From Halohasta salina (GTDB lineage: Archaea > Halobacteriota > Halobacteria > Halobacteriales > Haloferacaceae), in contig NZ_JAMZIE010000001.1 of assembly GCF_024178165.1 (NCBI RefSeq), positions 248,001 to 312,000 on the forward strand: 64,000 bases of DNA, in the 5' to 3' direction. The number at the start of each line of letters is the position of its first letter. The stretch's first letter is position 1. The notes beneath the pieces were generated by a model. It was given only the letters and a program-made list of their open reading frames with translations, did no database searches and was not told the DNA's origin. Shown one piece after another: positions 16,782 through 25,879 of the stretch. The position numbers were made by a program, and so were the translations under genes.

Positions 16782-19763
16782 CTACGAGTCGTCGGAGCCG
16801 ACGATAGGTAGCCGGATCGTGACCGTGCTGCCGGGTTCGCGTTCGTGGTAGGTGAGTTCGCCGCCGTAGGCCTCGGTGACCCACCGGACCAGCCAGAGGC
16901 CGAGGCCGCTGCCGTGTTCGAGCTGTGAGATCTCGGTGTCGCCGGTGACGACCGCCCACTCGGCCGGCGGGATGCCCGGGCCGTTGTCGCTGATCGTGAT
17001 CGTCGCGGTGTCGGCGTCGGCCGCGACCGCAACCGACACCGCGGGCGTCTCCCGGTGGTTGTGTTCGACCGCGTTGTCGACCAGTTCGGTGATCGCCGTT
17101 TCGAGCGGCGGTCCGGCCGCGACGGTGACCGACGCGAGTTCGTCGGTCGAGACGTCGGCCGCCTCGTAGGTCGTCGCGCAGGCCGCGATGGTGCCGTCGA
17201 CGAGTTCGTCGAGTTCGACCGGCCGGCGGTCGAGTTCGCGGTGGCCGACGACCGACTCGATGGTGTTGGCGGTCTCGCTGAGCTCGGCCAGCTGGGTAGC
17301 GTTCGACCGGATGCGGTCGGCGAACTGCCGGTGGCGCTCGTCGTCGAGTTCGCTCATCAGCAGCTCGGCGAACCCCTCGATGACGTTGAGATCGTTCCGG
17401 AGGTTGTGGCGGAGCAGCCGGTGGAGCACCTGCAGCTGGATCTCCCGCTGTTTGAGCGCGGTGATGTCGGTGTAGATCTCGAAGCCGCCGGGGGCGTCCC
17501 CGAGGTCGTAGCTCACACTCCGGTAGAGGAAGTACTTCGTCCCCTCGGTGGTCGTGAGCTTCAGCTCCCACTCGCCCTCCGAGCGGAGCCCGTCGGCCGA
17601 CTGGGGGATCCCGCTTTCGACGACCCGGTCGTCGTCGAGGGCGATCGGCGCGGCTTCGGCTGCCGCATCGTCGCCCCCGTCGCCGAACAGCGACCGGAAG
17701 GCGCTGTTGACACCCTCGACGGTCGCTCCGTCGTCCTCAAGGCGGATCTCGTCTACGGGATCGGTGAGGTTCTCGAACAGATAGGTAAACCGCTCGCGCT
17801 CGGCGGCGGCGGCCTCCTTGGCCGAGACGAGATCCGAGATGTCGTGGATCGTCACCACCGCCTCGGGCCGCCCCTCGATGTGGGGCAGCGTCGAGGCCTC
17901 GACGCTGACGGGGACCGCCTCGTCGCCGACCAGCAGCGAGTCGGTAAAGCTGACGTCGCTGGCCGTTCGGTCGAAGAGATCGGCCAGCGGGCCGTCGTCG
18001 AGATCCGCGCCGGTGTCGGCGAGGAACGCCGCCAGCCCCCGTTCGGCGATCGTCGACCGGTCGGCATCGAGCCGGCGGGCCAGCGGATCGGTCAGCAGCT
18101 TGATCCGGCCCGCCGAGTCGACCACACACATCATCTCCTGGACGGATTCGAGGATCATCTCGTAGCGCCGGAGCGTCTGGCGGCGCTGGGTCCGGTTGAG
18201 CGCCTCCTCGGCGTTTGCAGTCAGCAATTGGACCAGCTGGCGGTCGGACTCCGAGAAGCCGCCGCCCTCGGCCCCGACGGTCAGGACGCCGTACTCCCCG
18301 AGGGGCACACAGAGCAGCGCCTCGGCGTCCCGGTAGGCCGAGCCGGCCGCCTCGGCCGGATCGTAGACCTCGGCCGCTCCCGACTCGAAGACCGAGCCGA
18401 TCGGCCCCTCGCCGGCGACGGCCGTCTGGATGGTCTCGACCTCGCTGTCGACGACCTCGGTCGCCGCCTCCGGCCGGAGTTCCCCGGCGTCCTCGTCGAA
18501 CAGGTGGACGATCGACCGGTCGTATCCGAGCACGTTGGAGACCGCCTCGACGACGAGTTCGGCGACCTCGCCGGTGGTTTCGGCGACCATCAGCGCCCGG
18601 GTCACCGTCAGCAGTCCGCTGAGGGTTCGCTCCCGTTCCTGTTGGTCACTGATGTCTCGGAGCGTCCCGACGCTGCCGCGGAACTGGTCGTCGAACGGCA
18701 GCAGGGCGATGTGGTCGGTGCAGGGAACCGTCCGGCCGTCGGCGGTCTCGATATCGAGATCCAGCGAGAGTTCGGCCTCGGCGGTCGAATCCTCGCGCAC
18801 CCGGCGGATCTCCTCCCGGAGCGCCCGCTCGGCGCGAGCGACCGTCCGGTCGCTTTTGAACACACTGACGTGCGAGCCGAGGAGTTCCGACCGGCTGTAG
18901 CCAGTGAGATCCGCCAGCCCCCGGTTGACGTACGTAAACCGGCCGGCGGGATCCAGCGCGTAGACGCCGTCGGAGACGGTTTCGAGGATCCCCTCGTAGC
19001 GCTCGACGTCGTCGACTATCGCCGGAGTCGGCTCACCGTCGGCTGTCGCGTCGGTCGGCGACGGGGACGTCCAGACGACGGCGACCCGGTCGGGTGGGGC
19101 CCCCGTGGCGGCCCCGCCGGCGGGGGTGGCAACGAGGCGGCCGCCGTCGACGTTCTCGACGACGGGCTCGTCGGGATCGGCATCCAGCCGATCGATCGCA
19201 CCGGCGATCGACTCCTCGGCGGGCGTCGACGGGAGGGCCCACAGTGGTGAGGGATCGTCGCCCGGCGTGGGTGCGGGAACGTCGCCGGCAGTCCGTCGGA
19301 CTCGGCCGTCGGGGTCGACGATAGCCGCGGCAAGCCCCGGTGGCTCGGGTGGTGTGTCGGCGGCGTCGATCGCCGCGCGGATCCGCTCGCCGAACACGGT
19401 GGCATCGTCGTGCTCGCGTCGAACGTGAACGGCAGCACAGCCGCGGTCGCGGGCGACTGTCAGTAAATCGGGCGATTCGACGTAGGCCACGCGGGGGAGG
19501 GCGAGACGCTCTGCGAGGACCGCTCCGAGTGAATCGGTCGACGGGGGTGGTTCGGTGCCGTAGTGGCAGACGAGACAGTCGGGGGTCGGCTCCGTGAGGG
19601 AAGCCACGAGGTCGACCGGATCGGAGGCGATCCGGACGGTCGTCCGTGACAGCGTCGCATCGAGCCGGGAGCCGAGTTCGGTTTGCGGGGTGTCCGACAT
19701 CTCGTAGACCACGATCTGCATCCGTGGCTGGGACCGGTCGGCGGCGGTATCCCGGCTGCTCAT
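16782..19763 (-). CDS. Multi-domain PAS/GAF sensor histidine kinase
   Basis: This 993-residue soluble kinase begins with a receiver-like segment (about 15-135) without an obvious phosphoacceptor Asp context, so it may be degenerate. A spacer follows, then a PAS domain (about 255-375; DLTGYSRSELLGSHVS), a GAF domain (about 385-530), and two more PAS-like units (about 540-650 and 660-770). The histidine phosphoacceptor is in LLRHNLRNDLNVIEG near residue 790. The ATPase domain shows ITELVDNAVEHNHRE, ISDNGPGIPP and HGSGLGLWLVRW. No membrane helices are seen, so a cytoplasmic signal is likely. No response regulator is adjacent. The N-terminal 20 residues are uncertain; MQIVVYEMSDTP could be an alternative start. 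Confidence 0.88.
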   Translation of the reverse strand: MSSRDTAADRSQPRMQIVVYEMSDTPQTELGSRLDATLSRTTVRIASDPVDLVASLTEPTPDCLVCHYGTEPPPSTDSLGAVLAERLALPRVAYVESPDLLTVARDRGCAAVHVRREHDDATVFGERIRAAIDAADTPPEPPGLAAAIVDPDGRVRRTAGDVPAPTPGDDPSPLWALPSTPAEESIAGAIDRLDADPDEPVVENVDGGRLVATPAGGAATGAPPDRVAVVWTSPSPTDATADGEPTPAIVDDVERYEGILETVSDGVYALDPAGRFTYVNRGLADLTGYSRSELLGSHVSVFKSDRTVARAERALREEIRRVREDSTAEAELSLDLDIETADGRTVPCTDHIALLPFDDQFRGSVGTLRDISDQQERERTLSGLLTVTRALMVAETTGEVAELVVEAVSNVLGYDRSIVHLFDEDAGELRPEAATEVVDSEVETIQTAVAGEGPIGSVFESGAAEVYDPAEAAGSAYRDAEALLCVPLGEYGVLTVGAEGGGFSESDRQLVQLLTANAEEALNRTQRRQTLRRYEMILESVQEMMCVVDSAGRIKLLTDPLARRLDADRSTIAERGLAAFLADTGADLDDGPLADLFDRTASDVSFTDSLLVGDEAVPVSVEASTLPHIEGRPEAVVTIHDISDLVSAKEAAAAERERFTYLFENLTDPVDEIRLEDDGATVEGVNSAFRSLFGDGGDDAAAEAAPIALDDDRVVESGIPQSADGLRSEGEWELKLTTTEGTKYFLYRSVSYDLGDAPGGFEIYTDITALKQREIQLQVLHRLLRHNLRNDLNVIEGFAELLMSELDDERHRQFADRIRSNATQLAELSETANTIESVVGHRELDRRPVELDELVDGTIAACATTYEAADVSTDELASVTVAAGPPLETAITELVDNAVEHNHRETPAVSVAVAADADTATITISDNGPGIPPAEWAVVTGDTEISQLEHGSGLGLWLVRWVTEAYGGELTYHEREPGSTVTIRLPIVGSDDS

Positions 19764-19977
19764 ATGCTCTGCCCATCGGTTCCCACCTTCAGCAATTAAA
19801 CCTCTGTCTCAAATTATCAGTTATTGTACTCACGGGACACGGCTTCGTCCGTCGAACCGCCTTTGGGGTGGATCTGGCGTCGACGACAGAACTGTCAACA
19901 GAACAATTGTTGCGGCGATGCATCCGACACGATGGCGTCTCCGGGGGTGTTTTGATCGGGCGGGCGAACGCCTAGCT

Positions 19978-20436
19978 ATGCGCACGATCTGTCTGGTCGG
20001 GCCGAGCGACAGCGGCAAAACCACGCTCCTGACGGCGCTGATCGGCGAACTCCGTGACTACGGCCGCGTGGCGACGGTCAAATCGATCCACCACGACGTC
20101 GAGATCGACACCCCCGGCAAGGACACCTATCGGCACCGCGAGGCGGGCGCGGACACCGTCGTTGGCTTGACACCCTCGTTATCGTTTCAGGTGACCCCCG
20201 GTGGGAAGGACGCGGCGGCCAGCGAGACGGCACTGCTGGAAGCGACGGTCGACTCCCTGCGTGCGGAGGGGTACGACTTCGTCCTCGTCGAGGGATTCCA
20301 CGATTCGGCGTATCCGAAGATCGCCGTCGGCGAACGCGCGGACACCGAACCGCCGGTCGTCGCCAGCGGGACGGTCGACTCGCTGGACCCCGCGGCGTTG
20401 GCCGCGAACATCGCCGACGGCACGCTGGTCGACTGA
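19978..20436 (+). CDS. mobB: Molybdopterin-guanine dinucleotide biosynthesis protein MobB
   Basis: This 152-residue P-loop protein has Walker A GPSDSGKTT at about residues 8-16, followed by LLTALIGELRDYGRVATVKS and IHHDVEIDTPGKDT, characteristic of MobB. MobB assists attachment of GMP to molybdopterin in making the bis-MGD cofactor. The ATG at 19978 is chosen over the open frame from 19918 because it gives the family N-terminus and has a TATA-like GTTTTGAT about 28 bases upstream. It is convergent with a TenA gene with no spacer: TGA and the reverse TCA abut at 20434-20439. Confidence 0.88.
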   Translation: MRTICLVGPSDSGKTTLLTALIGELRDYGRVATVKSIHHDVEIDTPGKDTYRHREAGADTVVGLTPSLSFQVTPGGKDAAASETALLEATVDSLRAEGYDFVLVEGFHDSAYPKIAVGERADTEPPVVASGTVDSLDPAALAANIADGTLVD

Positions 20437-21159
20437 TCAGGTGTCGTAGGCCGCCTCGAAGAAGTCGGCCTCCAGTCGGACGGTGCGCTCGAAGTGTCGG
20501 GCGACGCGGGCCTGCTGGTCGGCGGGGAGCGTCGGCCCGACGGCGTCCAACTGCTCGCGGAGCCAGCCGACGAAGGCGATAAATCCCGGATTCGCGTGGA
20601 GGTCGATCCACTCGGCGAGGTAGAACGCGTCGGGTCGGTCGTCGGCTTCGGCGGTCGCCCACGTCAGGTACACCCACTCGGCGGGGACGAGCACGGCGAG
20701 CGTCTCGGCGTAGCCACCACGGTTGGTCGCCGCTTCGATCAGGTCGACCATCGCCTCGGTTGTCGCGGTCAGGTCGGGATCGGTTCGGTCCGGTTCGGGG
20801 ACGTCGAGTGCCTCGAAGGCACGCTCGAAGTAGTCGTTCTCGTCGTCGGTGACGACATCGAGGAACTCGATCAGTCGCCGCTTGGCCGCCATCGAGGGGG
20901 CCTCGCCGACCGCGTGGCCGAAGGCACCGACTAACGTGTCGACGAAGGCGTAATCCTGCGTTAGGTAGCGCCTAACGACGGCGTCGTCAAGCGTGCCCGC
21001 GCCGAGTCCGCGGGTGAACCGGTGGGTCGTGGCCTCGGTCCACGCGGGCTCCGATCGCTCGCGGAGCCAGTCGGTGAACCGCGGGTCGTCGGTCGCTGCG
21101 GCGTACGCGTCGTAGCTGTCGGGCGCCGCGGCCGCCGGGTCGCTGCTCATAGCCCCCAT
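20437..21159 (-). CDS. TenA family protein lacking the active-site cysteine
   Basis: This 240-residue helical protein belongs to the TenA/THI-4 family, which hydrolyses aminopyrimidine products of thiamine breakdown for salvage. The conserved motif reads LVPAEWVYLTW, with Ala where TenA_C proteins carry the catalytic Cys. The residues LTQDYAFVDT and ERTVRLEADFFEAAY match other conserved blocks. It therefore resembles the Cys-less TenA group (often called TenA_E). It overlaps the end of the second TenA gene by 13 bases, so the two are co-transcribed. An alternative start is the Met at 21150. Confidence 0.82.
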   Translation of the reverse strand: MGAMSSDPAAAAPDSYDAYAAATDDPRFTDWLRERSEPAWTEATTHRFTRGLGAGTLDDAVVRRYLTQDYAFVDTLVGAFGHAVGEAPSMAAKRRLIEFLDVVTDDENDYFERAFEALDVPEPDRTDPDLTATTEAMVDLIEAATNRGGYAETLAVLVPAEWVYLTWATAEADDRPDAFYLAEWIDLHANPGFIAFVGWLREQLDAVGPTLPADQQARVARHFERTVRLEADFFEAAYDT

Positions 21160-21821
21160 CCCTCCTCAGTGTAGGCCATCTCCCAGAACCGGTATTCGAG
21201 CTTCGCGCTGGTGAGAAACACCGCCTCCATCGCCTCCTGCTGGCCGGGAGAGGCGTCCCAGCAGTCGTCGACGAACCCCCGGCACCAGTCGACCTCCGCG
21301 CGGAACTCGTCGCTCGTGTAGAGCTCGATAAACGGCGTATACCGGTGTTCTTCGTCGGCCAACTCGGCCATGTGGTCGGCGACGTCGAGATACCCCTGCA
21401 TACAGGGGTAGAGGGCGGCGGCGATCTCCGCGAGACTTCCCTCGTAGGCCGTCCGCAGCAGGAAGTTCGTGTAGGCGACACAGGTCGGGGCCTTCTCGGT
21501 GGCCTCGAGCTCGCCTCGCGAGATCCCGTAGTCGGCCGCGAACGACCGGTGGAGGTCCATCTCAGTGTCCAGTACGCTGTGGGCGACACCCAACAGGTCG
21601 GTCATCGTCTCCTCGTCGCGGGCTTTGGTGCCCGCAACGGCGAACAGTCGAGCGTAGTCCTGCAGATACCGGTAGTCCTGTCTGACCCAGTGTTCGAACG
21701 CCGCTTCGTCGAGCGTCCCCGCGGCGAGTTCGGTCACGAACGGGTGGGATTTCTGTGCCGCCCAGATTGCTGCGCCCACATCTAGGAGCCGCTGGCTCCC
21801 GGACATCTGTGTATCGGACAT
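21147..21821 (-). CDS. tenA: TenA family aminopyrimidine aminohydrolase (Cys type)
   Basis: This 224-residue TenA protein keeps the catalytic Cys in AALYPCMQGYLDVA and the C-terminal Glu block TSAKLEYRFWEMAY. The family converts aminopyrimidine to hydroxymethylpyrimidine for thiamine salvage. The ATG at 21821 is preferred over the longer open frame because it follows an AT-rich promoter with ATATAA about 27 bases upstream. It is the first gene of a pair with the Cys-less paralogue. Whether both act on the same substrate, or form a mixed oligomer, is unknown. Confidence 0.85.
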   Translation of the reverse strand: MSDTQMSGSQRLLDVGAAIWAAQKSHPFVTELAAGTLDEAAFEHWVRQDYRYLQDYARLFAVAGTKARDEETMTDLLGVAHSVLDTEMDLHRSFAADYGISRGELEATEKAPTCVAYTNFLLRTAYEGSLAEIAAALYPCMQGYLDVADHMAELADEEHRYTPFIELYTSDEFRAEVDWCRGFVDDCWDASPGQQEAMEAVFLTSAKLEYRFWEMAYTEEGWGL

Positions 21822-21844
21822 ACCTTTCCTATCGGCCACGCCGG

Positions 21845-21865
21845 TTATATTAGTTGCTGATATAA
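21845..21865 (-). promoter_or_regulatory. TATA element with inverted repeat upstream of tenA
   Basis: TTATAT (21845-21850) and ATATAA (21860-21865) are inverted arms with a 9-base spacer. The arm nearer the gene doubles as the TATA box at about -27. An archaeal thiamine regulator (ThiR) is known in haloarchaea, but whether this is its site cannot be judged here. Confidence 0.4.
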
Positions 21866-21934
21866 TATAGTTATATCGGGGCGTAGCTATCGTGGCTGGT
21901 CGGAGGTGGCAACTGCAGAAACCGGGGTCGGTGA

Positions 21935-22483
21935 CTACTCGACGTCGGGTTGTTCGTCGGCGGTGTCGGCCGTCGACTCCGATCCGGTCGTCACTCGGCT
22001 GGCGATCGGATCTGTGACCGTCTCGAGGAGTCCCAGTTCCCGGTTGCGGTAGCTCGTGACCGTTTTGTGAGCCAGCGGGTAGGCGATGGCCGTCGCCACG
22101 ACCGCGAGAATCAGGTTCCCGACCCAGAGCCGGACCAGGACGTCCCAACCGACATCCAGCGAGACGGCACTGCGGACGCTTTCGATCCCCTCGACGGGGC
22201 CGAGCAGGAACGTCCCGAGGCTGATACTGGTGCCGTAGACACCCCATTTGACCGCCGGGTTCAACACCAGCACCGAGGCGAACAGGGCGACCTTGCTGAT
22301 CCGTGCGAACAGGTACGACAGCACGACGAAGACGAGCAGTCCGGTGCCCAGCGTCGGTAGCATGGTAATGAACACGCCGAGGGCGAAGCTGCCGGCGATT
22401 TCTTGGGACGTGTAGTCCCCTGCGAACGCCTCCAAGAGCTCCTCCTGGACCCGTTCGAGATACCGGTTCAGCCGGGCACGCAT
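21935..22483 (-). CDS. DUF2062 membrane protein
   Basis: This 182-residue protein has three to four hydrophobic helices between residues 28 and 145 and an amphipathic N-terminus (LERVQEELLEAFAGDYTSQEIAGSFALG) typical of DUF2062. The tail is polar and acidic. The family is found in many bacteria and archaea, sometimes fused to glycosyltransferases, with no proven function. It lies downstream of, and reads away from, the trehalose genes, and is probably a single transcription unit. Confidence 0.8.
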   Translation of the reverse strand: MRARLNRYLERVQEELLEAFAGDYTSQEIAGSFALGVFITMLPTLGTGLLVFVVLSYLFARISKVALFASVLVLNPAVKWGVYGTSISLGTFLLGPVEGIESVRSAVSLDVGWDVLVRLWVGNLILAVVATAIAYPLAHKTVTSYRNRELGLLETVTDPIASRVTTGSESTADTADEQPDVE

Positions 22484-22909
22484 GCGACTGTATAGATGCG
22501 GCTTAGGGTCAAATAGGTACGGATTGCCGACAGGCGTGTGTACGTATCCGGTATGTATCTACTGCGTAGTCGGCCGCAGGCTGGCCAACAGCGACATTCC
22601 GACAGGCGCCGTTGTCGCCTCTGAGGCTGTCTCGCGCTCACGCGACTGCATCAGTGTCTCGTCGCCCAGTCGCCGGAGTTCGTGGCTGGCCGACCGCGAG
22701 ACGTCTGGACCCTGCAATGAGTATCCGACACCCTCCACCTGACGCGGCTGTCTGCGCCGCTGCCCCGGCTCGGGTCTCTCGGCCACCAGCGGACGCACCA
22801 TCCGCCACAACGGCACTGTGTATCGACACGCGCAGGACCGACCGCCGGCTCCGGTGGGGACCCGCCCCTGGAACCCCCGGCGGCGTTCGTCTCCCCTCCG
22901 AGGTCACCC
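22484..22909. other. Divergent intergenic region without a confident gene
   Basis: These 426 bases separate the DUF2062 gene and otsA. Small ORFs occur on both strands (for example 22559-22816 minus) but show no family character and overlap each other heavily. The left part next to 22483 should contain the DUF2062 promoter and the right part that of otsA. A degraded gene cannot be excluded. Confidence 0.4.
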
Positions 22910-24484
22910 ATGTCTGAATCAGGAGACCCGTCGCTCGACGACGTGCTGTCGGTGCTCGAAGCTTGGCACTTGGTCGTCGTCTCGAACCGCCAGCCGTACC
23001 GCCACACCTTCGACGAGGACGACGAGATCGCCGTCGACCGCCCCGCCGGCGGGCTGACAGCCGGCCTCGATCCGGTCGTCCAAAAGACCGACGGCACCTG
23101 GGTCGCTTGGGGTGATGGCGACGCCGACAGGGAGACCACCGACGACAACGATGCGGTTCGGGTCCCCCCCGAGGATCCGGCCTACACGCTCAAACGCGTC
23201 TGGCTCTCGGAGTCGGACGTCGCCGACTACTACTACGGGTTCAGCAACCGGGTGCTGTGGCCGCTGTGTCACAGCCTCGTAGACCGGGTCACCTTCGAGG
23301 ACCGCCACTGGGAGCGGTACCGCGAGGTCAATCAGAAATTCGCCGACAGCGTCGTCGAGACGGTCGCCTCGGACACCGACGACTCGGTCGACGACACCCC
23401 GAGCGATCACGACACCCCCACCGACTACGATACCGTCGTCTGGTTTCAGGACTACCACTTCGGCCTCGCCCCGCAGTTCGTCCGCGAATCCATCGGCGAC
23501 GAAGCCTTGCTGAGCCAGTTTTGGCACATCCCGTGGCCCGAACGCGAGGTGTTTCGGGACTGCCCCCACGGGGCCGAACTGCTTCGGGGCCTCCTCGCGA
23601 ACGACTTGCTGGGATTCCACGTTCCGGCGTACTGTGCGAACTTCCTCGACTGCGTGTCGACGATGCTCCCCGAGGCGGCGGTCGACTGGGAGGCGTGGAC
23701 CGTCTCGCTGGCCGACACCGATCACAGATCACGCGTGCGAGCGTTCCCGATGGGCGTCGACACCGAAGGGATCGCCGAGTACGCCGCGGCCCCCGACGAG
23801 GGATTCTGGGAGCAGTTCCGCGCCGACTACGGGATCCTCGACGACCAGCAGGTCGCGGTCGGCATCGATCGGCTCGACTACACCAAGGGCATCCCCGAGC
23901 GACTGGCCGCTATCGAGCGACTGCTTGAGGCCCACCCCAACTGGCTGGGGGAGTTCACCTACGTCCAGAAGGCGACCCCGAGCCGCACCGAGATTCCAGA
24001 ATACCGCGAACTCGGCCGGCAGGTCGACCGCGCCGTCGAGCGGATCAACGACCGGTTCGGGACCGACGACTGGCAGCCGATCATCGAAATCGACGACTAC
24101 CTCTCGGAGGAAGCTCTCTACGGCCTGTGTCGACACAGCGACCTCGCCATCGTGAGTTCGCTGGCCGACGGCATGAACCTCGTCGCTATGGAGTACGTCT
24201 CCGCCCAGATCGACCGGAACGGCGTGTTGCTCCTCAGCGAACGGGCCGGGGCCGACGAACTGCTGGGCGATGCGGCGGTCTCGATCGATCCGACCGACAC
24301 CGAGACCTTTGCGTCCCGACTTGATCTTGCCCTCTCGATGCCAGACGCCGAGCGCCGCCGCCGGATGACCGCCCTCCGGTCGACCGTCGAAACGACGAAC
24401 ATCCAGTCGTGGATGGCCGACGTCTTCGCGTCGACGCTCACACTCGACCACCCACCGACAGAGACCGATGTCAGAACACGATAA
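22910..24484 (+). CDS. otsA: Trehalose-6-phosphate synthase
   Basis: This 524-residue GT20 glycosyltransferase joins a nucleotide-activated glucose with glucose-6-phosphate to give trehalose-6-phosphate. The N-terminal VVVSNRQPY and PAGGLTAGLDP fit the glucose-6-phosphate site. Further family motifs are VWFQDYHFGLAP, HIPWPEREVF, DRLDYTKGIPERL and the nucleotide-sugar site SSLADGMNLVAMEY near residue 415. It overlaps otsB by 17 bases, so translational coupling is likely. Trehalose is a compatible solute and protectant in some haloarchaea. Confidence 0.95.
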   Translation: MSESGDPSLDDVLSVLEAWHLVVVSNRQPYRHTFDEDDEIAVDRPAGGLTAGLDPVVQKTDGTWVAWGDGDADRETTDDNDAVRVPPEDPAYTLKRVWLSESDVADYYYGFSNRVLWPLCHSLVDRVTFEDRHWERYREVNQKFADSVVETVASDTDDSVDDTPSDHDTPTDYDTVVWFQDYHFGLAPQFVRESIGDEALLSQFWHIPWPEREVFRDCPHGAELLRGLLANDLLGFHVPAYCANFLDCVSTMLPEAAVDWEAWTVSLADTDHRSRVRAFPMGVDTEGIAEYAAAPDEGFWEQFRADYGILDDQQVAVGIDRLDYTKGIPERLAAIERLLEAHPNWLGEFTYVQKATPSRTEIPEYRELGRQVDRAVERINDRFGTDDWQPIIEIDDYLSEEALYGLCRHSDLAIVSSLADGMNLVAMEYVSAQIDRNGVLLLSERAGADELLGDAAVSIDPTDTETFASRLDLALSMPDAERRRRMTALRSTVETTNIQSWMADVFASTLTLDHPPTETDVRTR

Positions 24485-25325
24485 CCCCTCACAGACCGCC
24501 GACACGACCGACACGCGTCCCGACACACCGCTGGTTTGGGACCATCTTCGGACCGTCCGCCGACAACTCCGTGTAGCCGATGGCCTGCTGTTCGGCACCG
24601 ATTTCGACGGCACGCTCTCGCCGATCGAGGAAGACCCCGAGGCCCCCGAGCCGACCGCCGAAAACCTGCGGTCGCTGCGGACGTTGCGTGACCATCCACA
24701 GGTCCGGCCCGCCGTCATCAGCGGCCGTGGGCTGGCGGACTTGCGGGAGCGCGTCGGCATCGAAGGCGTCGACTACGTCGGCAACCACGGACTGGAACTC
24801 GGCATCGACGGCCGGCGGGAGACCCATCCCGACGCCGCCGTAGCCGAACCGAAAATCGAGGAGATCTGCAACGAACTCGGCCGCCGGCTGGCGGACATCG
24901 AGGGGACGGTCGTCGAGAACAAGGGCGTGACCGCGACGATCCACTACCGGATGGTCGACCGCGAGGAAGTCGAGACGGTCCGGGAGCACGTCTTCGACGC
25001 CGTCGCCGAACGTGGCGACGACGAGGTCGAGATCCACGACGGCAAGGAGAGCCTCGAACTCCGCCCCGCGGCCGACTGGGACAAGGGGAGTGCCATCGCC
25101 CAACTCCAGGAACACGTCGACGGCTGGCAGCCGCTGTATATCGGCGACGACACGACCGACGAGGCCGCCTTCGAGGCGATCACGCCCAACGGGATCACCG
25201 TCCACGTCGGAGACCGCGAGACGGTCGCCGACTACCGGGTGCGGTCGCCGGCGGAGGCGGAGGTGTTCGTCCGGTGGCTGGTTACCGACGGGCTGACACT
25301 GCTCGAACGCGAGCCGGCGGCGTAG
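24468..25325 (+). CDS. otsB: Trehalose-6-phosphate phosphatase
   Basis: This 285-residue HAD-family phosphatase removes phosphate from trehalose-6-phosphate. HAD motif I is FGTDFDGTLSPI (nucleophile Asp near residue 46). Motif II lies in VISGRG, and the C-terminal motif is IGDDTTDEAAF. The specific loop YVGNHGLELG is typical of OtsB. The start overlaps the end of otsA. The first 35 residues are polar and poorly conserved in character. Confidence 0.94.
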   Translation: MSEHDNPSQTADTTDTRPDTPLVWDHLRTVRRQLRVADGLLFGTDFDGTLSPIEEDPEAPEPTAENLRSLRTLRDHPQVRPAVISGRGLADLRERVGIEGVDYVGNHGLELGIDGRRETHPDAAVAEPKIEEICNELGRRLADIEGTVVENKGVTATIHYRMVDREEVETVREHVFDAVAERGDDEVEIHDGKESLELRPAADWDKGSAIAQLQEHVDGWQPLYIGDDTTDEAAFEAITPNGITVHVGDRETVADYRVRSPAEAEVFVRWLVTDGLTLLEREPAA

Positions 25326-25377
25326 CGAACGCCCGCCCCGGAACCCTTTTGCGAGCGCCACGTCAAAACTGGTGTAT

Positions 25378-25806
25378 ATGGGAATGGGCTCGGACATGTA
25401 TCGCCAGCAGATCCTCGATCACTACAAGAGCCCCCGCAACTACGGGGAACTCGAGGATCCGGACTTCTCTCACACCGGGGAGAACCCCTCCTGTGGCGAC
25501 ACGATCCAAATGGACGTGCGGCTCGAAGACGACGGCGAAACCATCGAGTACGTCAGCTTCACCGGCGACGGCTGTGCGATCTCACAGGCCTCCGCCAGCA
25601 TGCTCTCGGAGCGACTGGTCGGGATGTCACTCGACGAACTCGAGGCGTTGGAGACCGACGACATCGTCGACATGCTCGGGGTCACCATCTCGCCGATGCG
25701 GATCCCCTGTGCCGTGTTGGGCAATCAGGTCGCCAAGGACGGCGCGAAGATTCACACGGGTGACCTCGACCCCGAGGAGTACGGCGAGACGATCACCGAG
25801 GAGTAG
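25378..25806 (+). CDS. sufU: SufU-type iron-sulfur cluster scaffold
   Basis: This 142-residue NifU_N-like protein has three conserved cysteines, in NPSCGD, GDGCAIS and MRIPCAVLG, matching the SufU/IscU core that assembles or transfers sulfur for Fe-S clusters. The N-terminal MYRQQILDHYKSPRNYG is also typical. The ATG at 25378 is chosen; GTG 25372 and ATG 25384 or 25396 are alternatives. No other suf gene is adjacent. It follows otsB by 52 bases but is probably transcribed on its own. Confidence 0.9.
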   Translation: MGMGSDMYRQQILDHYKSPRNYGELEDPDFSHTGENPSCGDTIQMDVRLEDDGETIEYVSFTGDGCAISQASASMLSERLVGMSLDELEALETDDIVDMLGVTISPMRIPCAVLGNQVAKDGAKIHTGDLDPEEYGETITEE

Positions 25807-25879
25807 CGACCGGCTCGTTATCGGATTCAGCGTCGACTCATAACAGTGATACGGCTGTCCCGCCGAGGCGCGACCACAC

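Noticed and set aside
17055-19250. A 731-codon plus-strand open frame
   Set aside because: It lies opposite the large histidine kinase, whose domains are clear on the minus strand. High GC gives long antisense frames; this one has no protein family character.
22559-22816. An 85-codon minus-strand ORF between DUF2062 and otsA
   Set aside because: No family similarity, no good promoter, and several overlapping frames of similar quality.
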